From CAVTOO01 sp963736355 (GTDB lineage Bacteria; Pseudomonadota; Alphaproteobacteria; Rhizobiales; Xanthobacteraceae), in the NCBI GenBank assembly GCA_963736355.1, contig CAVTOO010000002.1, forward strand, positions 755,448 through 819,447: DNA of 64,000 nt, given 5' to 3'. The translations under genes and the position numbers were made by a program. This document shows, one piece after another, positions 26,687 through 35,627 of this stretch (within the stretch, counting starts at the first letter, position 1; each line of letters begins with the position of its first letter). The notes beneath the pieces were generated by a model that had not been told where the DNA came from, did not search any database, and worked only from the letters and a program-made list of their open reading frames with translations.

Positions 26687-27712
26687 TCAGCGGCCGCGCG
26701 ATGCGCTGGAAATCGCCAGCAGCGCACGCTGCACGATGGCGGTCGCCAGAATCGATTGACGGCGCGCGTCGAAAGCCGCATCGCCGAGCTGCCCGATTAG
26801 ACGCAGCAACTTTTCGCTGGTCCAATTTCGCAGCGCGGCCTCAACCTGGCTCGTGCGCGAGAAATGCAGACGCGGAAAGCCGGACGTCATCGCTTCCATC
26901 GCGGTCGCGCCCTCGTCCATGGCAATACGCGTCTTGTGCAGTTGCGCCGCCTGGCGCTGAGCTGCGGCGATGATCGCGCCGGGATAAACGCCGGCGCCGA
27001 CCGCACGGCCGAAAGCGGTCTCGACTTCCTTGGGCTTTCCGGCAAACGCATTGTCGACAATCACATCGAGCGCGGGCTCGGACGCGTCGGTCACGATCGC
27101 CTGCACGTCCTCGAGCGTGACTTCGCTTTTGCCGTGAGCATAGAGCGCAAGCTTCTGGACTTCGCCGCGCGACAATTGCCGGTCGGCACCTATCAGGGCT
27201 ACCAGCGCCGTACGCGCCTCGGTGCCGATCCTTAAGCCCGCCTTTTTCATTTCGTCGTCGACCATGCGCGCGAGGCTTCGCGCGTCGTCGGCGTAGCAGG
27301 GAATGGCGACGGCGCTCTTGGCGCTTTCGCAGACCTTGCGCAGCGGTGCGTCACGCTTGAGGTCGCCGGCCTCGATCACGATGCGGCAATCGGTCGGCGG
27401 CATTTCGTTCAGCGTCTGCACGCCGCTGGCGAAATTGCGGCTGCCGGCGCGCACGCGGATGGCGCGGCGTCCGCCGAACAGCGGCACGGTCATGGCTTCA
27501 TCGACAAGGCGCGAGGGCTCGCCCGCCAGGTCGTCGCCGTCGATGCGCACCAGGGAGAAAGGGTCGTCGGCATTGTCGACGGCGGAGGCGATCAACGCGT
27601 CGGCGCGCTCGCGCACCAGCCCCGCATCGGGACCATAAAGCAGGATGATCGGCTGTCTGGGATCCGGCTTCGCCAGGAAGGCGTCGATGTCGCGGCTTTT
27701 GAGGGCGACCAT
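26687..27712 (-). CDS. holA: DNA polymerase III delta subunit
   Basis: HolA is the clamp-loader subunit that opens the beta clamp. The 341-residue protein starts MVALKSRDIDAFLAK. It has IILLYGPDAGLVRERADALI, VDEAMTVPLFGGRRAIRVR, IPCYADDARSLARMVDDEM, LIGADRQLSRGEVQKLALY and VEAALRNWTSEKLLRLIGQL. These are characteristic of the alphaproteobacterial delta subunit, which lacks a functional P-loop. It is the last gene of leuS-lptE-holA and converges on parB with an 18-base gap. Confidence 0.93.
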   Translation of the reverse strand: MVALKSRDIDAFLAKPDPRQPIILLYGPDAGLVRERADALIASAVDNADDPFSLVRIDGDDLAGEPSRLVDEAMTVPLFGGRRAIRVRAGSRNFASGVQTLNEMPPTDCRIVIEAGDLKRDAPLRKVCESAKSAVAIPCYADDARSLARMVDDEMKKAGLRIGTEARTALVALIGADRQLSRGEVQKLALYAHGKSEVTLEDVQAIVTDASEPALDVIVDNAFAGKPKEVETAFGRAVGAGVYPGAIIAAAQRQAAQLHKTRIAMDEGATAMEAMTSGFPRLHFSRTSQVEAALRNWTSEKLLRLIGQLGDAAFDARRQSILATAIVQRALLAISSASRGR

Positions 27713-27723
27713 TTATTCGGTCA

Positions 27724-28299
27724 CTAACCGCCGTTGACGAAGTACGATGCCAGACGCTGACTGATATTGTCGGCGATCACCTTGGCGGCGCGGTCTTCGG
27801 CGTCGCGCATGCCGCGCGCGCGCGCGAAACGCTGTTGCTGGCCGGGAATGTCGAAGGAGACGCGCGAGAACGTCGATCCCGTCAGCACCGTCTTGTCGGT
27901 GGCCATGTCGCGCAGCGTGTAGGTTGCGTCGATGCCCATGTTTTCGGTGTCGGGCCGCGCGGTCGTCACGTCGACGATAACGGAGGTGCGCTGCGGCACG
28001 AGCACGACTTCGAGCTTGTAGTTGGGAGCGTTGGCGCCGCCGTCGCCATTGAGATTGAACAGAAGCGCGTTGCGAACCTCGAGCCCGATACGGGCGGTCG
28101 ACGTTCCCCGCTGCGGATTGATCGGCGCGACCTCCACGGTCGACAGCTTCTCGCGCAGGCCGGGCGTGCCGGTCGTCGCGTTGCGCTCGCCATACAGCGG
28201 CTGGAAGCAGCCGGCGGTCAGAGCCGACAGCGCCGCCACCGCGACGAGCCGCCGCGTGACACGCAAGAGTTCAGACCAGCGCAGTTCAGCCGACCACAT
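27724..28299 (-). CDS. lptE: LPS-assembly lipoprotein LptE
   Basis: LptE is the outer-membrane lipoprotein plug of the LptD translocon that delivers LPS to the cell surface. The 191-residue protein has a signal sequence with the lipobox LTAGC (LVAVAALSALTAGCFQPLYG). It continues with a beta-rich body including VEVAPINPQRGTSTARIGLEVRN-type sequence and a late helix QRFARARGMRDAEDRAAKVI. It overlaps the end of leuS by 14 bases and precedes holA by 11, the classic leuS-lptE-holA operon. Primary sequence is weakly conserved in this family, and the operon context strengthens the call. Confidence 0.9.
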   Translation of the reverse strand: MWSAELRWSELLRVTRRLVAVAALSALTAGCFQPLYGERNATTGTPGLREKLSTVEVAPINPQRGTSTARIGLEVRNALLFNLNGDGGANAPNYKLEVVLVPQRTSVIVDVTTARPDTENMGIDATYTLRDMATDKTVLTGSTFSRVSFDIPGQQQRFARARGMRDAEDRAAKVIADNISQRLASYFVNGG

Positions 28300-30913
28300 T
28301 GACGATCCTTTTCGGGACGATGACCACCTTCTTCGGCGGCCGCCCTTCGAGATACTTTTTTACCTCATCGAGCGCCAAAACGGCAGCCTCAATTTCGGCA
28401 TTGGCCGCGGCCGCCGGCACGGTGATATCCGCCCGCTTCTTGCCGTTGACCTGCACCGGCAGGGTGATGGTGTCCTCGACCAGCAGCGCAGGTTCGACCT
28501 CGGGCCATTTGACCTGCGAGATCAGCCCTTCGCCGCCGATCACGCTCCAGCACTCCTCGGCAAGGTGCGGCATCATGGGCGAAAACAGCGGCACAAGGAT
28601 GGCGGCGGCTTCGCGCACCGCAAAGGCAAAGTCCGGTGTGACCGGCGCCTTCGCGGCCGCCAGCGCATCGCCGAGCGCGTTGGCGAATTCCCGGATATGG
28701 GCCAGGCAGACATTGAAATGCAGCCGCTCGATGCCGTTCGACACCTTGTCGAGCGTGCCATGCGCGATCTTGCGGATGGCCAGCGCCTCCGGCCCGAACG
28801 AATCGGGCTTGGTGGCGGGTGCGGACTTCGCCAGCACGGCGGCGTCGTTCACCAGCCGCCACAGCTTTTGCACGAAGCGCGACGACCCCTGCACGCGCTC
28901 CTCGGTCCAGATCACATCGCGATCCGGCGGAGAGTCCGACAGCATGAACCAGCGCGCGGTGTCGGCGCCATAGGTTGCAATGATATCGTCGGGGTCCACC
29001 GTGTTGCGCTTGGACTTCGACATCTTCTCGATGGAGCCGATCTCGATCGGCTCGCCGGTGGCAATCAGCCTGGCGCTGCGCGCTTCGCCGACGACATCGA
29101 TCTTGATTTCGGCCGGCGCCGCGAACGTGCCGTCGGCCTTCTTGTAGGTCTCGTGAACCACCATGCCCTGCGTGAACAGGCCCTTGAACGGTTCGTCGAG
29201 GCCGGCATGTCCGGTCTTTTTCATCGCGCGGGTGAAGAAGCGCGAATAGAGCAGGTGCAGAATCGCGTGCTCGACGCCGCCGATATACTGATCGACCGGC
29301 AGCCAGGTATCGACCATCGCGCGGTCGGTCGGCTGATCGGTCAGCCACGGATCGGTGAAGCGCGCGAAGTACCACGACGAATCGACGAACGTATCCATCG
29401 TGTCGGTTTCGCGCCGCGCCTTGGCGCCGCATTGCGGGCAATTGACGTGCTTCCATGTCGGATGGCGGTCGAGCGGATTGCCGGGACGATCGAACTCGAT
29501 GTCGTCCGGCAATTGCACCGGCAGATCCTTGATCGGCACGGGAACGACGCCGCAGACCTCGCAATGGATGATGGGGATCGGGCATCCCCAGTAGCGCTGG
29601 CGCGAGATACCCCAGTCGCGCAGGCGATAATTGATCTGGCGCTGCGCGATGGGACGATTGCCGCGATTATCCTTCTCAAGCCGCTTCGACACTTCCTCTT
29701 TTGCTTCGGCAATGCTCATGCCGTCGAGAAAGCGCGAATTGATCATGCGGCCGTCGCCGTCAAAGGCCGTGTCGGTGATCACGAAGGTTTTCGGATCGAC
29801 ATCCGGCGGGCAGACGACGGGCGTATTGCCGAGATCGTATTTGTTGACGAAGTCGAGGTCGCGCTGGTCGTGCGCCGGGCAGCCGAAGATCGCGCCGGTG
29901 CCGTAATCCATCAGCACGAAATTCGCCACGTAAACCGGCAGCATCCATGACGGATCGAACGGATGCGCGGCGCGAATGCCGGTGTCGAAGCCCATCTTTT
30001 CGGCGGTGTCGATCGCAGCCTGCGAGGTGCCGATATGGTGGCACTCTTCGATGAAGGCTTTGAGCTTCGGATTCTTCTTCGCAGCCGCAGTGGCGAGCGG
30101 GTGATCCGGCGACAGCGCCATGAACTTCGCGCCGAACAGCGTGTCCGGCCGCGTCGTGAAGATCTCCAGCTCGTTCTCGGCGTTTGGTGCCGTTTTCGGA
30201 TCGAGCATGAAGCGAACCAGCAGACCTTCCGATTTGCCGATCCAGTTGCGCTGCATGATGCGCACTTTCTCGGGCCAGCGGTCGAGCGTGTCGAGCGCCG
30301 CGAGCAGATCCTCGGCATAGTCGGAGATCTTGAAGAACCACTGCGTCAGCTCGCGCTGCTCGACGACTGCGCCGGAGCGCCAGCCGCGTCCGTCGATCAC
30401 CTGCTCGTTGGCGAGCACGGTCATGTCGACGGGGTCCCAGTTCACTTTCGATTGCTTGCGCTCGACCAGCCCTTCTTTCAGGAAGTCGATGAACATGCGC
30501 TGCTGATGCTTGTAGTAAGTCGGATCGCAGGTCGCGAACTCGCGCGCCCAGTCGAGAGAGAGCCCCATCGACTGGAGCTGCTTCTTCATCGTGGCGATGT
30601 TCTCGTAGGTCCACGCCTTGGGATGGACCTTGTTGGCCATCGCCGCGTTTTCCGCCGGCATGCCGAATGCGTCCCATCCCATCGGATGCAGCACGTTGAA
30701 GCCCTTGGCGCGGCGATAGCGCGCGACGACGTCGCCCATCGTGTAGTTGCGGACGTGGCCCATATGGATGCGCCCCGACGGATAGGGGAACATCTCGAGC
30801 ACGTAGTATTTGGGGCCCGGCGTGTCGTTCTTGGTGGCAAAGACGCCGCGCTCATCCCAAACGCGCTGCCAGCGCGGCTCGGTGTCACGGGCGTTATAGC
30901 GTTCGGTGGTCAT
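28286..30913 (-). CDS. leuS: Leucyl-tRNA synthetase
   Basis: LeuRS charges tRNA-Leu. This 875-residue class I synthetase carries the HIGH-type motif FPYPSGRIHMGHVRNYTMGD, the editing (CP1) domain with FTTRPDTLFGAKFMALSPDH, a zinc-type module (CEVCGVVPVPIKDLPV and VNCPQCGAKARRETDTMDTF) and the KMSKS loop (EKMSKSKRNTVDPDDII). It ends with the anticodon-binding helical domain. The frame is intact over 2.6 kb. It heads the lptE-holA operon. The very long opposite-strand frames across it are shadows. Confidence 0.96.
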   Translation of the reverse strand: MTTERYNARDTEPRWQRVWDERGVFATKNDTPGPKYYVLEMFPYPSGRIHMGHVRNYTMGDVVARYRRAKGFNVLHPMGWDAFGMPAENAAMANKVHPKAWTYENIATMKKQLQSMGLSLDWAREFATCDPTYYKHQQRMFIDFLKEGLVERKQSKVNWDPVDMTVLANEQVIDGRGWRSGAVVEQRELTQWFFKISDYAEDLLAALDTLDRWPEKVRIMQRNWIGKSEGLLVRFMLDPKTAPNAENELEIFTTRPDTLFGAKFMALSPDHPLATAAAKKNPKLKAFIEECHHIGTSQAAIDTAEKMGFDTGIRAAHPFDPSWMLPVYVANFVLMDYGTGAIFGCPAHDQRDLDFVNKYDLGNTPVVCPPDVDPKTFVITDTAFDGDGRMINSRFLDGMSIAEAKEEVSKRLEKDNRGNRPIAQRQINYRLRDWGISRQRYWGCPIPIIHCEVCGVVPVPIKDLPVQLPDDIEFDRPGNPLDRHPTWKHVNCPQCGAKARRETDTMDTFVDSSWYFARFTDPWLTDQPTDRAMVDTWLPVDQYIGGVEHAILHLLYSRFFTRAMKKTGHAGLDEPFKGLFTQGMVVHETYKKADGTFAAPAEIKIDVVGEARSARLIATGEPIEIGSIEKMSKSKRNTVDPDDIIATYGADTARWFMLSDSPPDRDVIWTEERVQGSSRFVQKLWRLVNDAAVLAKSAPATKPDSFGPEALAIRKIAHGTLDKVSNGIERLHFNVCLAHIREFANALGDALAAAKAPVTPDFAFAVREAAAILVPLFSPMMPHLAEECWSVIGGEGLISQVKWPEVEPALLVEDTITLPVQVNGKKRADITVPAAAANAEIEAAVLALDEVKKYLEGRPPKKVVIVPKRIVNVVG

Positions 30914-30937
30914 TTCAGCTGCAAGCTTCTGGAATCA

Positions 30938-30998
30938 AAGCATTTTCCGGAGCAGGCAGAAGCCGTTTTCCATGGAAAATGCGACAAACAAGACGCCC
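30938..30998. repeat. GCATTTTCC-type palindromic repeat
   Basis: AAAGCATTTTCCGGAGCAGG is followed by GTTTTCCATGGAAAATGCG, so the ends form GCATTTTCC/GGAAAATGC. It lies in the 210-base gap between the co-oriented diguanylate cyclase and leuS genes. The same gap should hold the leuS promoter. Apart from the repeat I see no further feature. Confidence 0.55.
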
Positions 30999-31123
30999 CG
31001 GCGCCTTCCGTCTCAACCGAACGGAATGCGCTGTGGCCGCCAAATCGGCGCCGAATAGGCCATGAAGCTGGCGGTGGGTCAACGCGCTTGAAGAGGCCGT
31101 TGTCCGGCCTCGCGCGAGGGGTC

Positions 31124-32815
31124 TCAGCTGCTGAAGACGATCTCATCGCTGCTGGCGGGAACCGGCTCGAGCGGGCCATGGGCCACGACCTGGTTGCGGC
31201 CGCGCCGCTTGGCGGCATAGAGCCCGGCGTCGGCGGCATTGATCAGCCGCGCCGGCCGTTGACCGGCTTCCGGCGTCACGGTGGTCGCACCGATACTCAC
31301 GGTGACGACGCCGACATCGGTCACCAGATGCGGGATCCGAAGCTGCTGCACGAGCAGACAGATGCGTTCGCCGACGGCCGTCACGTCGTCGCTTGCTGTG
31401 CCAGGCAGAAGCACAAGAAATTCCTCGCCGCCGTAGCGGGCCGCAAAGCCTCCGGTGTCCGCGGCAACGCGGGCGAGCAGATCGCCGATGCGGCGCAGGC
31501 AGACGTCACCTTCGGGGTGACCGTAGCGGTCGTTGTATTGTTTGAAATGATCGACGTCGATCATCAGCGCACCGAGCGGGCGCTGCGTTTCCAGCGCGTG
31601 CAGCCATTCGACATCGAGCCTGTTATCGAAACCGTGACGGTTGGCGAGGCCGGAGACGGCATCGACCGAGGCCAGAACGGTCAGGCGCGTATTGGCCGCC
31701 ACCATTTCGCGTTCGCGATCCGAGAGTTTCGACGCCATGCCATTGAAGGCATTGGTCAGCGGTTCGAATTCCGCCGGCAGTCCGTCTCGCCGGACACGTG
31801 TGGTGAGATCGCCGCGGCCAAACTTCATCGCGGCGCTGGTCAAGATGCGCAACGGCCGGATAATCAGCATTTCACTGGCGAACCACGAGCCGAGCAATCC
31901 GACAAGCGTCAGCAGCACGAACTGGACATAAGCATTGCGGACGTCGCGATCGATGCGTCCGAGAACCGCCGCCTTGTCGACGGCGACGACGAAGCGGGCG
32001 CTGGTCTGCGGAACGCGCACCAGCGATACGAATTTCGGATTGCCGTCGAATTTCGCGGATTCCACGGTCGCACGCTCTTCGCTCAAGGCCAGGCGCAGCG
32101 GAAATCCCTCGGGCGGCTTTTTGCCGATCCAGCTCTCGATCCCGGTGCCGGCCGCGATCACGGTGCCCGAGCCATCAATCAGGAAGGCATTCGTTCCAAA
32201 TCGCGCGTTGGATTCGATAATGACGCGGTCGATCCAGTTGATGTCGATCGAGGTGATGATAACGGCTTCGACCTTCTCGTCGATGGCAGACGTCGGAATC
32301 GCGCCGATCAGGTTGGCGGTGTTGCGTGCGCGCAGCGCGACATAGTCGCTGAGCGTAAACTGACCCGTCAGCAACGCCTGATGAAAGTAAGGGCGGTCGG
32401 TGACATCGAGGCCGACAAGACCCGGCAATGTCGAGCACAGCACGCGACCGGATTTGGCGGCGACGGAAATCGCGCCCGGTCCCTCCGGCTTGATGCGAGC
32501 GGCAGCCGGCAGAAAGTCGCAGCCATTGCCGAGACGCGCCGAAGCGACATAAAGCTCGGCCATCGCCTTGAGCGACATCTCAAAGTCGCTGATGACGTTT
32601 TTATGGGCGTAGGCGCCGCGGCGCGCCAATTCGCCCATGTCGGTGAGGGCGGTGTGAATCTGCTGGGAACGGCTGTCTTCCAGCGTCCAGACGCGATGCA
32701 GCATCAGCGGCACGGCGAGGATCATGACCAGCAGCGTAATACGCGCGCGAACGCCGAATACGGCGCTGAATCTTGTCTTCAGGTCACGTGCGGGTGATGT
32801 GTTCGGCGAAGTCAT
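31124..32815 (-). CDS. Membrane diguanylate cyclase with double-Cache-like sensor
   Basis: This 563-residue protein makes cyclic di-GMP if active. The order is a membrane segment at about residues 25-40 (ITLLVMILAVPLMLHRVW), a periplasmic Cache-like domain of about 240 residues with DVTDRPYFHQALLTGQFTLS, and a second membrane segment near residue 290 (FVLLTLVGLLGSWFASEML). A HAMP domain (IRPLRILTSAAMKFGRGDL) and a GGDEF domain with MIDVDHFKQYNDRYGHPEGD and active site RYGGEEFLVLL follow. The RxxD inhibitory site normally found five residues upstream of the GG(D/E)EF loop is absent (the position reads DTGG). The signal sensed is unknown. Confidence 0.92.
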   Translation of the reverse strand: MTSPNTSPARDLKTRFSAVFGVRARITLLVMILAVPLMLHRVWTLEDSRSQQIHTALTDMGELARRGAYAHKNVISDFEMSLKAMAELYVASARLGNGCDFLPAAARIKPEGPGAISVAAKSGRVLCSTLPGLVGLDVTDRPYFHQALLTGQFTLSDYVALRARNTANLIGAIPTSAIDEKVEAVIITSIDINWIDRVIIESNARFGTNAFLIDGSGTVIAAGTGIESWIGKKPPEGFPLRLALSEERATVESAKFDGNPKFVSLVRVPQTSARFVVAVDKAAVLGRIDRDVRNAYVQFVLLTLVGLLGSWFASEMLIIRPLRILTSAAMKFGRGDLTTRVRRDGLPAEFEPLTNAFNGMASKLSDREREMVAANTRLTVLASVDAVSGLANRHGFDNRLDVEWLHALETQRPLGALMIDVDHFKQYNDRYGHPEGDVCLRRIGDLLARVAADTGGFAARYGGEEFLVLLPGTASDDVTAVGERICLLVQQLRIPHLVTDVGVVTVSIGATTVTPEAGQRPARLINAADAGLYAAKRRGRNQVVAHGPLEPVPASSDEIVFSS

Positions 32816-32932
32816 CTTCGTTCCCTGCCCGCGGGAAACTTAGGTCAAATTTTTCAAGGACCCTTCCGCCGAATGCATAAAATTTGAATCATGCGGAGGA
32901 ATTTCGGTATTCTGAATGCAAAGGATCGAACA

Positions 32933-33634
32933 GTGACGGATCATTTACCATCGCAGACGGCGTCAACGGCCGAACGGCTCGCCGCCGTTGAGGAAGCGGT
33001 AACCAAGGCGTGTCGCGCGGCGCGGCGTGACCGCGGTTCCGTCAGGCTGATTGCCGTGTCGAAAACATTTGCGGCCGACGACATCCGCCCGGTGCTTGCG
33101 GCCGGTCAGCGCCTGTTTGGCGAGAACCGCGTGCAGGAAGCGCAGGCCAAGTGGCCGGCGCTGAAGGAAGAGACGCCGGATATCGAACTGCATCTGATCG
33201 GGCCGTTGCAATCCAACAAGGCGAAGGAAGCCGTGGCTCTGTTCGACGCCATTCATTCGGTCGATCGCGCCAGCCTGTGCGAGGCGCTGGCGAAGGAAAT
33301 CGCGCGGCAGAAACGCGCGCCTTTGCTGTTCGTGCAGATCAATACGGGCGAAGAGGCGCAAAAGGCCGGTGTGGCGCCGCAAGACGCCGATGCCTTCATC
33401 GCGGCATGTCGCGACACCTATGGCCTGACGATATCCGGCCTGATGTGCATTCCGCCGGTCGAGGAAGGTCCGTCGCCGCATTTTGCACTGACCGCCAAAA
33501 TCGCTGCGCGCAACGGGCTCAAACTGTTGTCGATGGGCATGAGCGCGGATTTCGAAGAAGCGATCATGCTCGGCGCGACGCATGTACGCGTGGGTTCGGC
33601 GATTTTCGGCGGGCGCTCTGTTACCTCTCCCTGA
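32933..33634 (+). CDS. YggS-family pyridoxal phosphate-binding protein
   Basis: YggS/PLPBP proteins bind PLP and help vitamin B6 and amino acid homeostasis. They have no known catalytic activity. The protein has VRLIAVSKTFAADDIRPVL with the PLP lysine, FGENRVQEAQAKW, LHLIGPLQSNKAKEAV, LLFVQINTGEEAQKAG, GLMCIPP and the phosphate-binding LSMGMSADFEEAI and GATHVRVGSAIFGGR. I start at the GTG at 32933, about 233 residues. An ATG at 32891 adds 14 residues unlike the family. It is divergent from the diguanylate cyclase gene. Confidence 0.92.
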   Translation: MTDHLPSQTASTAERLAAVEEAVTKACRAARRDRGSVRLIAVSKTFAADDIRPVLAAGQRLFGENRVQEAQAKWPALKEETPDIELHLIGPLQSNKAKEAVALFDAIHSVDRASLCEALAKEIARQKRAPLLFVQINTGEEAQKAGVAPQDADAFIAACRDTYGLTISGLMCIPPVEEGPSPHFALTAKIAARNGLKLLSMGMSADFEEAIMLGATHVRVGSAIFGGRSVTSP

Positions 33635-33684
33635 AAGGGAGAGGTCGCCCGCCGAAGCGTCGCGCCGGCGGGCGGGTGAGGGTC
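33626..33684. repeat. CCTCTCCC palindromic repeat after yggS
   Basis: CCTCTCCCTGAAAGGGAGAGG is followed by GTCGCCCGCC with CGCGCCGGCGGGCGGGTGAGGG. It resembles the unit at 21904-21960. It overlaps the last codons of yggS. Confidence 0.6.
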
Positions 33685-33749
33685 ATTCCTGCAGGTAAAC
33701 TGGCGCAGGGATTTGTGGTCTCGCATGCGGTCACGGTCCGCGAAGATCG

Positions 33750-33792
33750 TGACCCCCACCCCAACCCTCCCCCTTGTAGGGGGAGGGAGCTA
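33750..33792. repeat. CCCTCCCCCTTGTAGGGGGAGGG hairpin
   Basis: A GC-rich hairpin with arms CCCTCCCCC and GGGGGAGGG lies between the convergent yggS and L,D-transpeptidase genes. It belongs to the CCCTCCCC repeat class and may block read-through in both directions. Confidence 0.55.
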
Positions 33793-34299
33793 CCCCACCA
33801 CAATCCTCGTTCGCGTTGTCAGTTGCGCCAGTAGCCGCAACATGTCGTTGCGCTTCAATCCGACGCAACCTGCGGTCGGGCCGAAATTGTCGCGCGCGAG
33901 GTGAATGAACACGGCGCTGCCGCGGCCTGCAATGCGCGGGCGGGTGTTGTGGTCGATCTCCACGATGTAATCGTAAAGGTGATCCGCGCGCATCAGCCGG
34001 TCGCCGACTGCGTCGGGCGCGACACGAATGCTGCGATTGTAGCGGCGGTCGGCGGGATCCTCGCACCAGGCGTCAGTCGGCGCGATCGCGCGCACCGGCA
34101 AGGATGTGCGCGGACGCGCAGTGCGGTCGCGCCGCCACCACAGACGCTTGGGGTGAAAAATTCCGCGCGGGGTTGCGCCGTCGCCCTCGTGTTTGTTGGT
34201 GAGGATGCCGCCGCGGCCCAGGGTGACGGGAATCACCTGGGCGCCGACGAGCATGACGCCCTGGCTCCTGCGGCCGGGAGTGGCGCGGACACGAATCAA
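33790..34299 (-). CDS. L,D-transpeptidase (YkuD) domain protein
   Basis: The 169-residue protein has the YkuD fold signature: a conserved His in SAVFIHLARDNFGPTAGC and the nucleophile Cys in GPTAGCVGLKR. It also has an early GDGATPRGIFHPKRLWWRRD region, as in the single-domain alphaproteobacterial group. YkuD enzymes form 3-3 cross-links in peptidoglycan or attach proteins to it. No signal peptide is evident at the N-terminus (MIRVRATPGRRSQG), so either the protein is exported otherwise or the true start differs. It is divergent from the response regulator gene. Confidence 0.85.
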   Translation of the reverse strand: MIRVRATPGRRSQGVMLVGAQVIPVTLGRGGILTNKHEGDGATPRGIFHPKRLWWRRDRTARPRTSLPVRAIAPTDAWCEDPADRRYNRSIRVAPDAVGDRLMRADHLYDYIVEIDHNTRPRIAGRGSAVFIHLARDNFGPTAGCVGLKRNDMLRLLAQLTTRTRIVVG

Positions 34300-34443
34300 G
34301 GGGCGTTCACAACCCTTTGATAATGAAAGATATTTTGACCGATTTCGGGCCGTTTGGCTTGCGCTTTCGCCCCGTCATGCTCTATTTCGCGCTCCAGCTG
34401 CTGCCTTGCGTGGCAGAATGCTTGGCCCGCAGGATGTGACGCA

Positions 34444-35131
34444 ATGCCCAATGCCCGCAAAATTCTGGTTGTGGACGACGACGCCGATCTGCGCGACGCG
34501 CTGATGGAGCAATTGTCGCTGCATGAGGAGTTCGTCGCCAGCGCCGCCGATACCGGCGCCAAGGGCATCGCCTCGGCGCGCGCCGATTCGCCGGACCTCA
34601 TCATCATGGATGTCGGGCTGCCCGACACCGACGGGCGCGAAGCGGTTCGCAGCCTGCGCAAGGGCGGCTTCAAGGCGCCGATCATCATGCTCACCGGCCA
34701 CGATACCGATTCGGATACGATCCTCGGGCTCGAAGTCGGGCGCCAACGATTACATCACCAAGCCGTTCCGTTTTGCCGTGCTGCTGGCGCGTATCCGCGC
34801 CCAGTTGCGCCAGCACGAAGCGAGCGAGGACGCGGTCTTCACGGTCGGCCCCTACAGCTTCCGGCCCGGCTCCAAGATGCTCGCCGGCGCCAACGCCAAG
34901 AAGGTTCGCCTGACCGAGAAGGAAACCGCGATCCTGCGCTTCCTTTATCGTGCCGGTCAGCAGCCGGTGTCGCGCGAGACGCTGCTGCAGGAGGTGTGGG
35001 GCTACAATTCAGGCGTCACCACTCACACGCTCGAAACCCATATCTATCGCCTGCGCCAGAAAATCGAGAAGGATGCGGCCACGCCTGCTATTCTCGTCAC
35101 CGAGGCCGGCGGCTACAAATTGGTGCCGTGA
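34444..35131 (+). CDS. OmpR-family response regulator (one frameshift)
   Basis: The receiver domain begins MPNARKILVVDDDADLRDAL, with the acidic pair, the phospho-acceptor Asp in LIIMDVGLPDTDG, and the Thr/Lys positions MLTGHD and YITKPF. The C-terminal winged helix has KVRLTEKETAILRFLYRAG, then ETLLQEVWGYNSGVTTHTLE and a terminal EAGGYKLVP. One extra G near 34740 breaks the frame (corrected LEVGANDYITKPF), for 228 residues. No sensor kinase gene is adjacent, so the partner is unknown. A cNMP-binding protein follows 52 bases later. Confidence 0.92.
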
Positions 35132-35183
35132 TTCCCGGTGGTGACCGATTCGCCATCTCCGCTGCCCGCAACAATGGTCGCTG

Positions 35184-35624
35184 ATGTCGATCGATGACGA
35201 TCTCTATCTTTTGCAGAGTGTCGCGTCGCTGGCGCCGCTCGGGAATTCCGCATTGCGCGTGCTCGCCATCGGCGCAGAGATGCGCAACGTCGCGCATGAC
35301 AAGGCGCTGTTCGTCGCGGGCGAGGCGGCGGATGCGGCCTTTGTCGTTCAGAGCGGCACTTTCATCGTCAGGCCCGAGGGCAGCGAGGAGTTTGTCGCGG
35401 GGCCCGGCACGCTGTTCGGTCTGAACGCGCTGCTGGTCGAAACACCGCGGCCTGCGACCGTCATTGCGCTGCAGGATTCCGTCGTGATGCGGATCTCGCG
35501 CAATCTGTTTCAGAAGGTGCTTGAGAGCCATCCCGAAGCGGCGGTCGGTCTGCGTGACGATCTCGCCGCGCGTTCGACCGATATTGCCCGCGACATCATC
35601 GCGGTGCGGCGCAAGCTGAGCTGA
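35184..35624 (+). CDS. Cyclic nucleotide-binding-like single-domain protein
   Basis: This 146-residue protein is essentially one cupin-like cNMP-binding domain. It has LFVAGEAADAAFVVQSGTFIV, a loop GTLFGLNALLVETPRPATVIALQ in the place of the phosphate-binding cassette, and a C-terminal helix. There is no helix-turn-helix, unlike Crp/Fnr regulators. The typical RxxS/T ligand residues are only partly recognisable (PRPAT). It may respond to a nucleotide or only use the fold. It follows the response regulator and converges on xthA, three bases apart. Confidence 0.75.
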   Translation: MSIDDDLYLLQSVASLAPLGNSALRVLAIGAEMRNVAHDKALFVAGEAADAAFVVQSGTFIVRPEGSEEFVAGPGTLFGLNALLVETPRPATVIALQDSVVMRISRNLFQKVLESHPEAAVGLRDDLAARSTDIARDIIAVRRKLS

Positions 35625-35627
35625 GGT

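Noticed and set aside
28022..29950. 642-residue plus-strand frame opposite leuS and lptE
   Set aside because: Same reason: a long antisense shadow over conserved leuS codons.
29963..32797. 944-residue open frame on the plus strand across leuS and the diguanylate cyclase
   Set aside because: It is antisense to two clearly conserved genes, has an Arg/His/Asp-rich composition typical of a shadow frame in high-GC DNA, and no family features.
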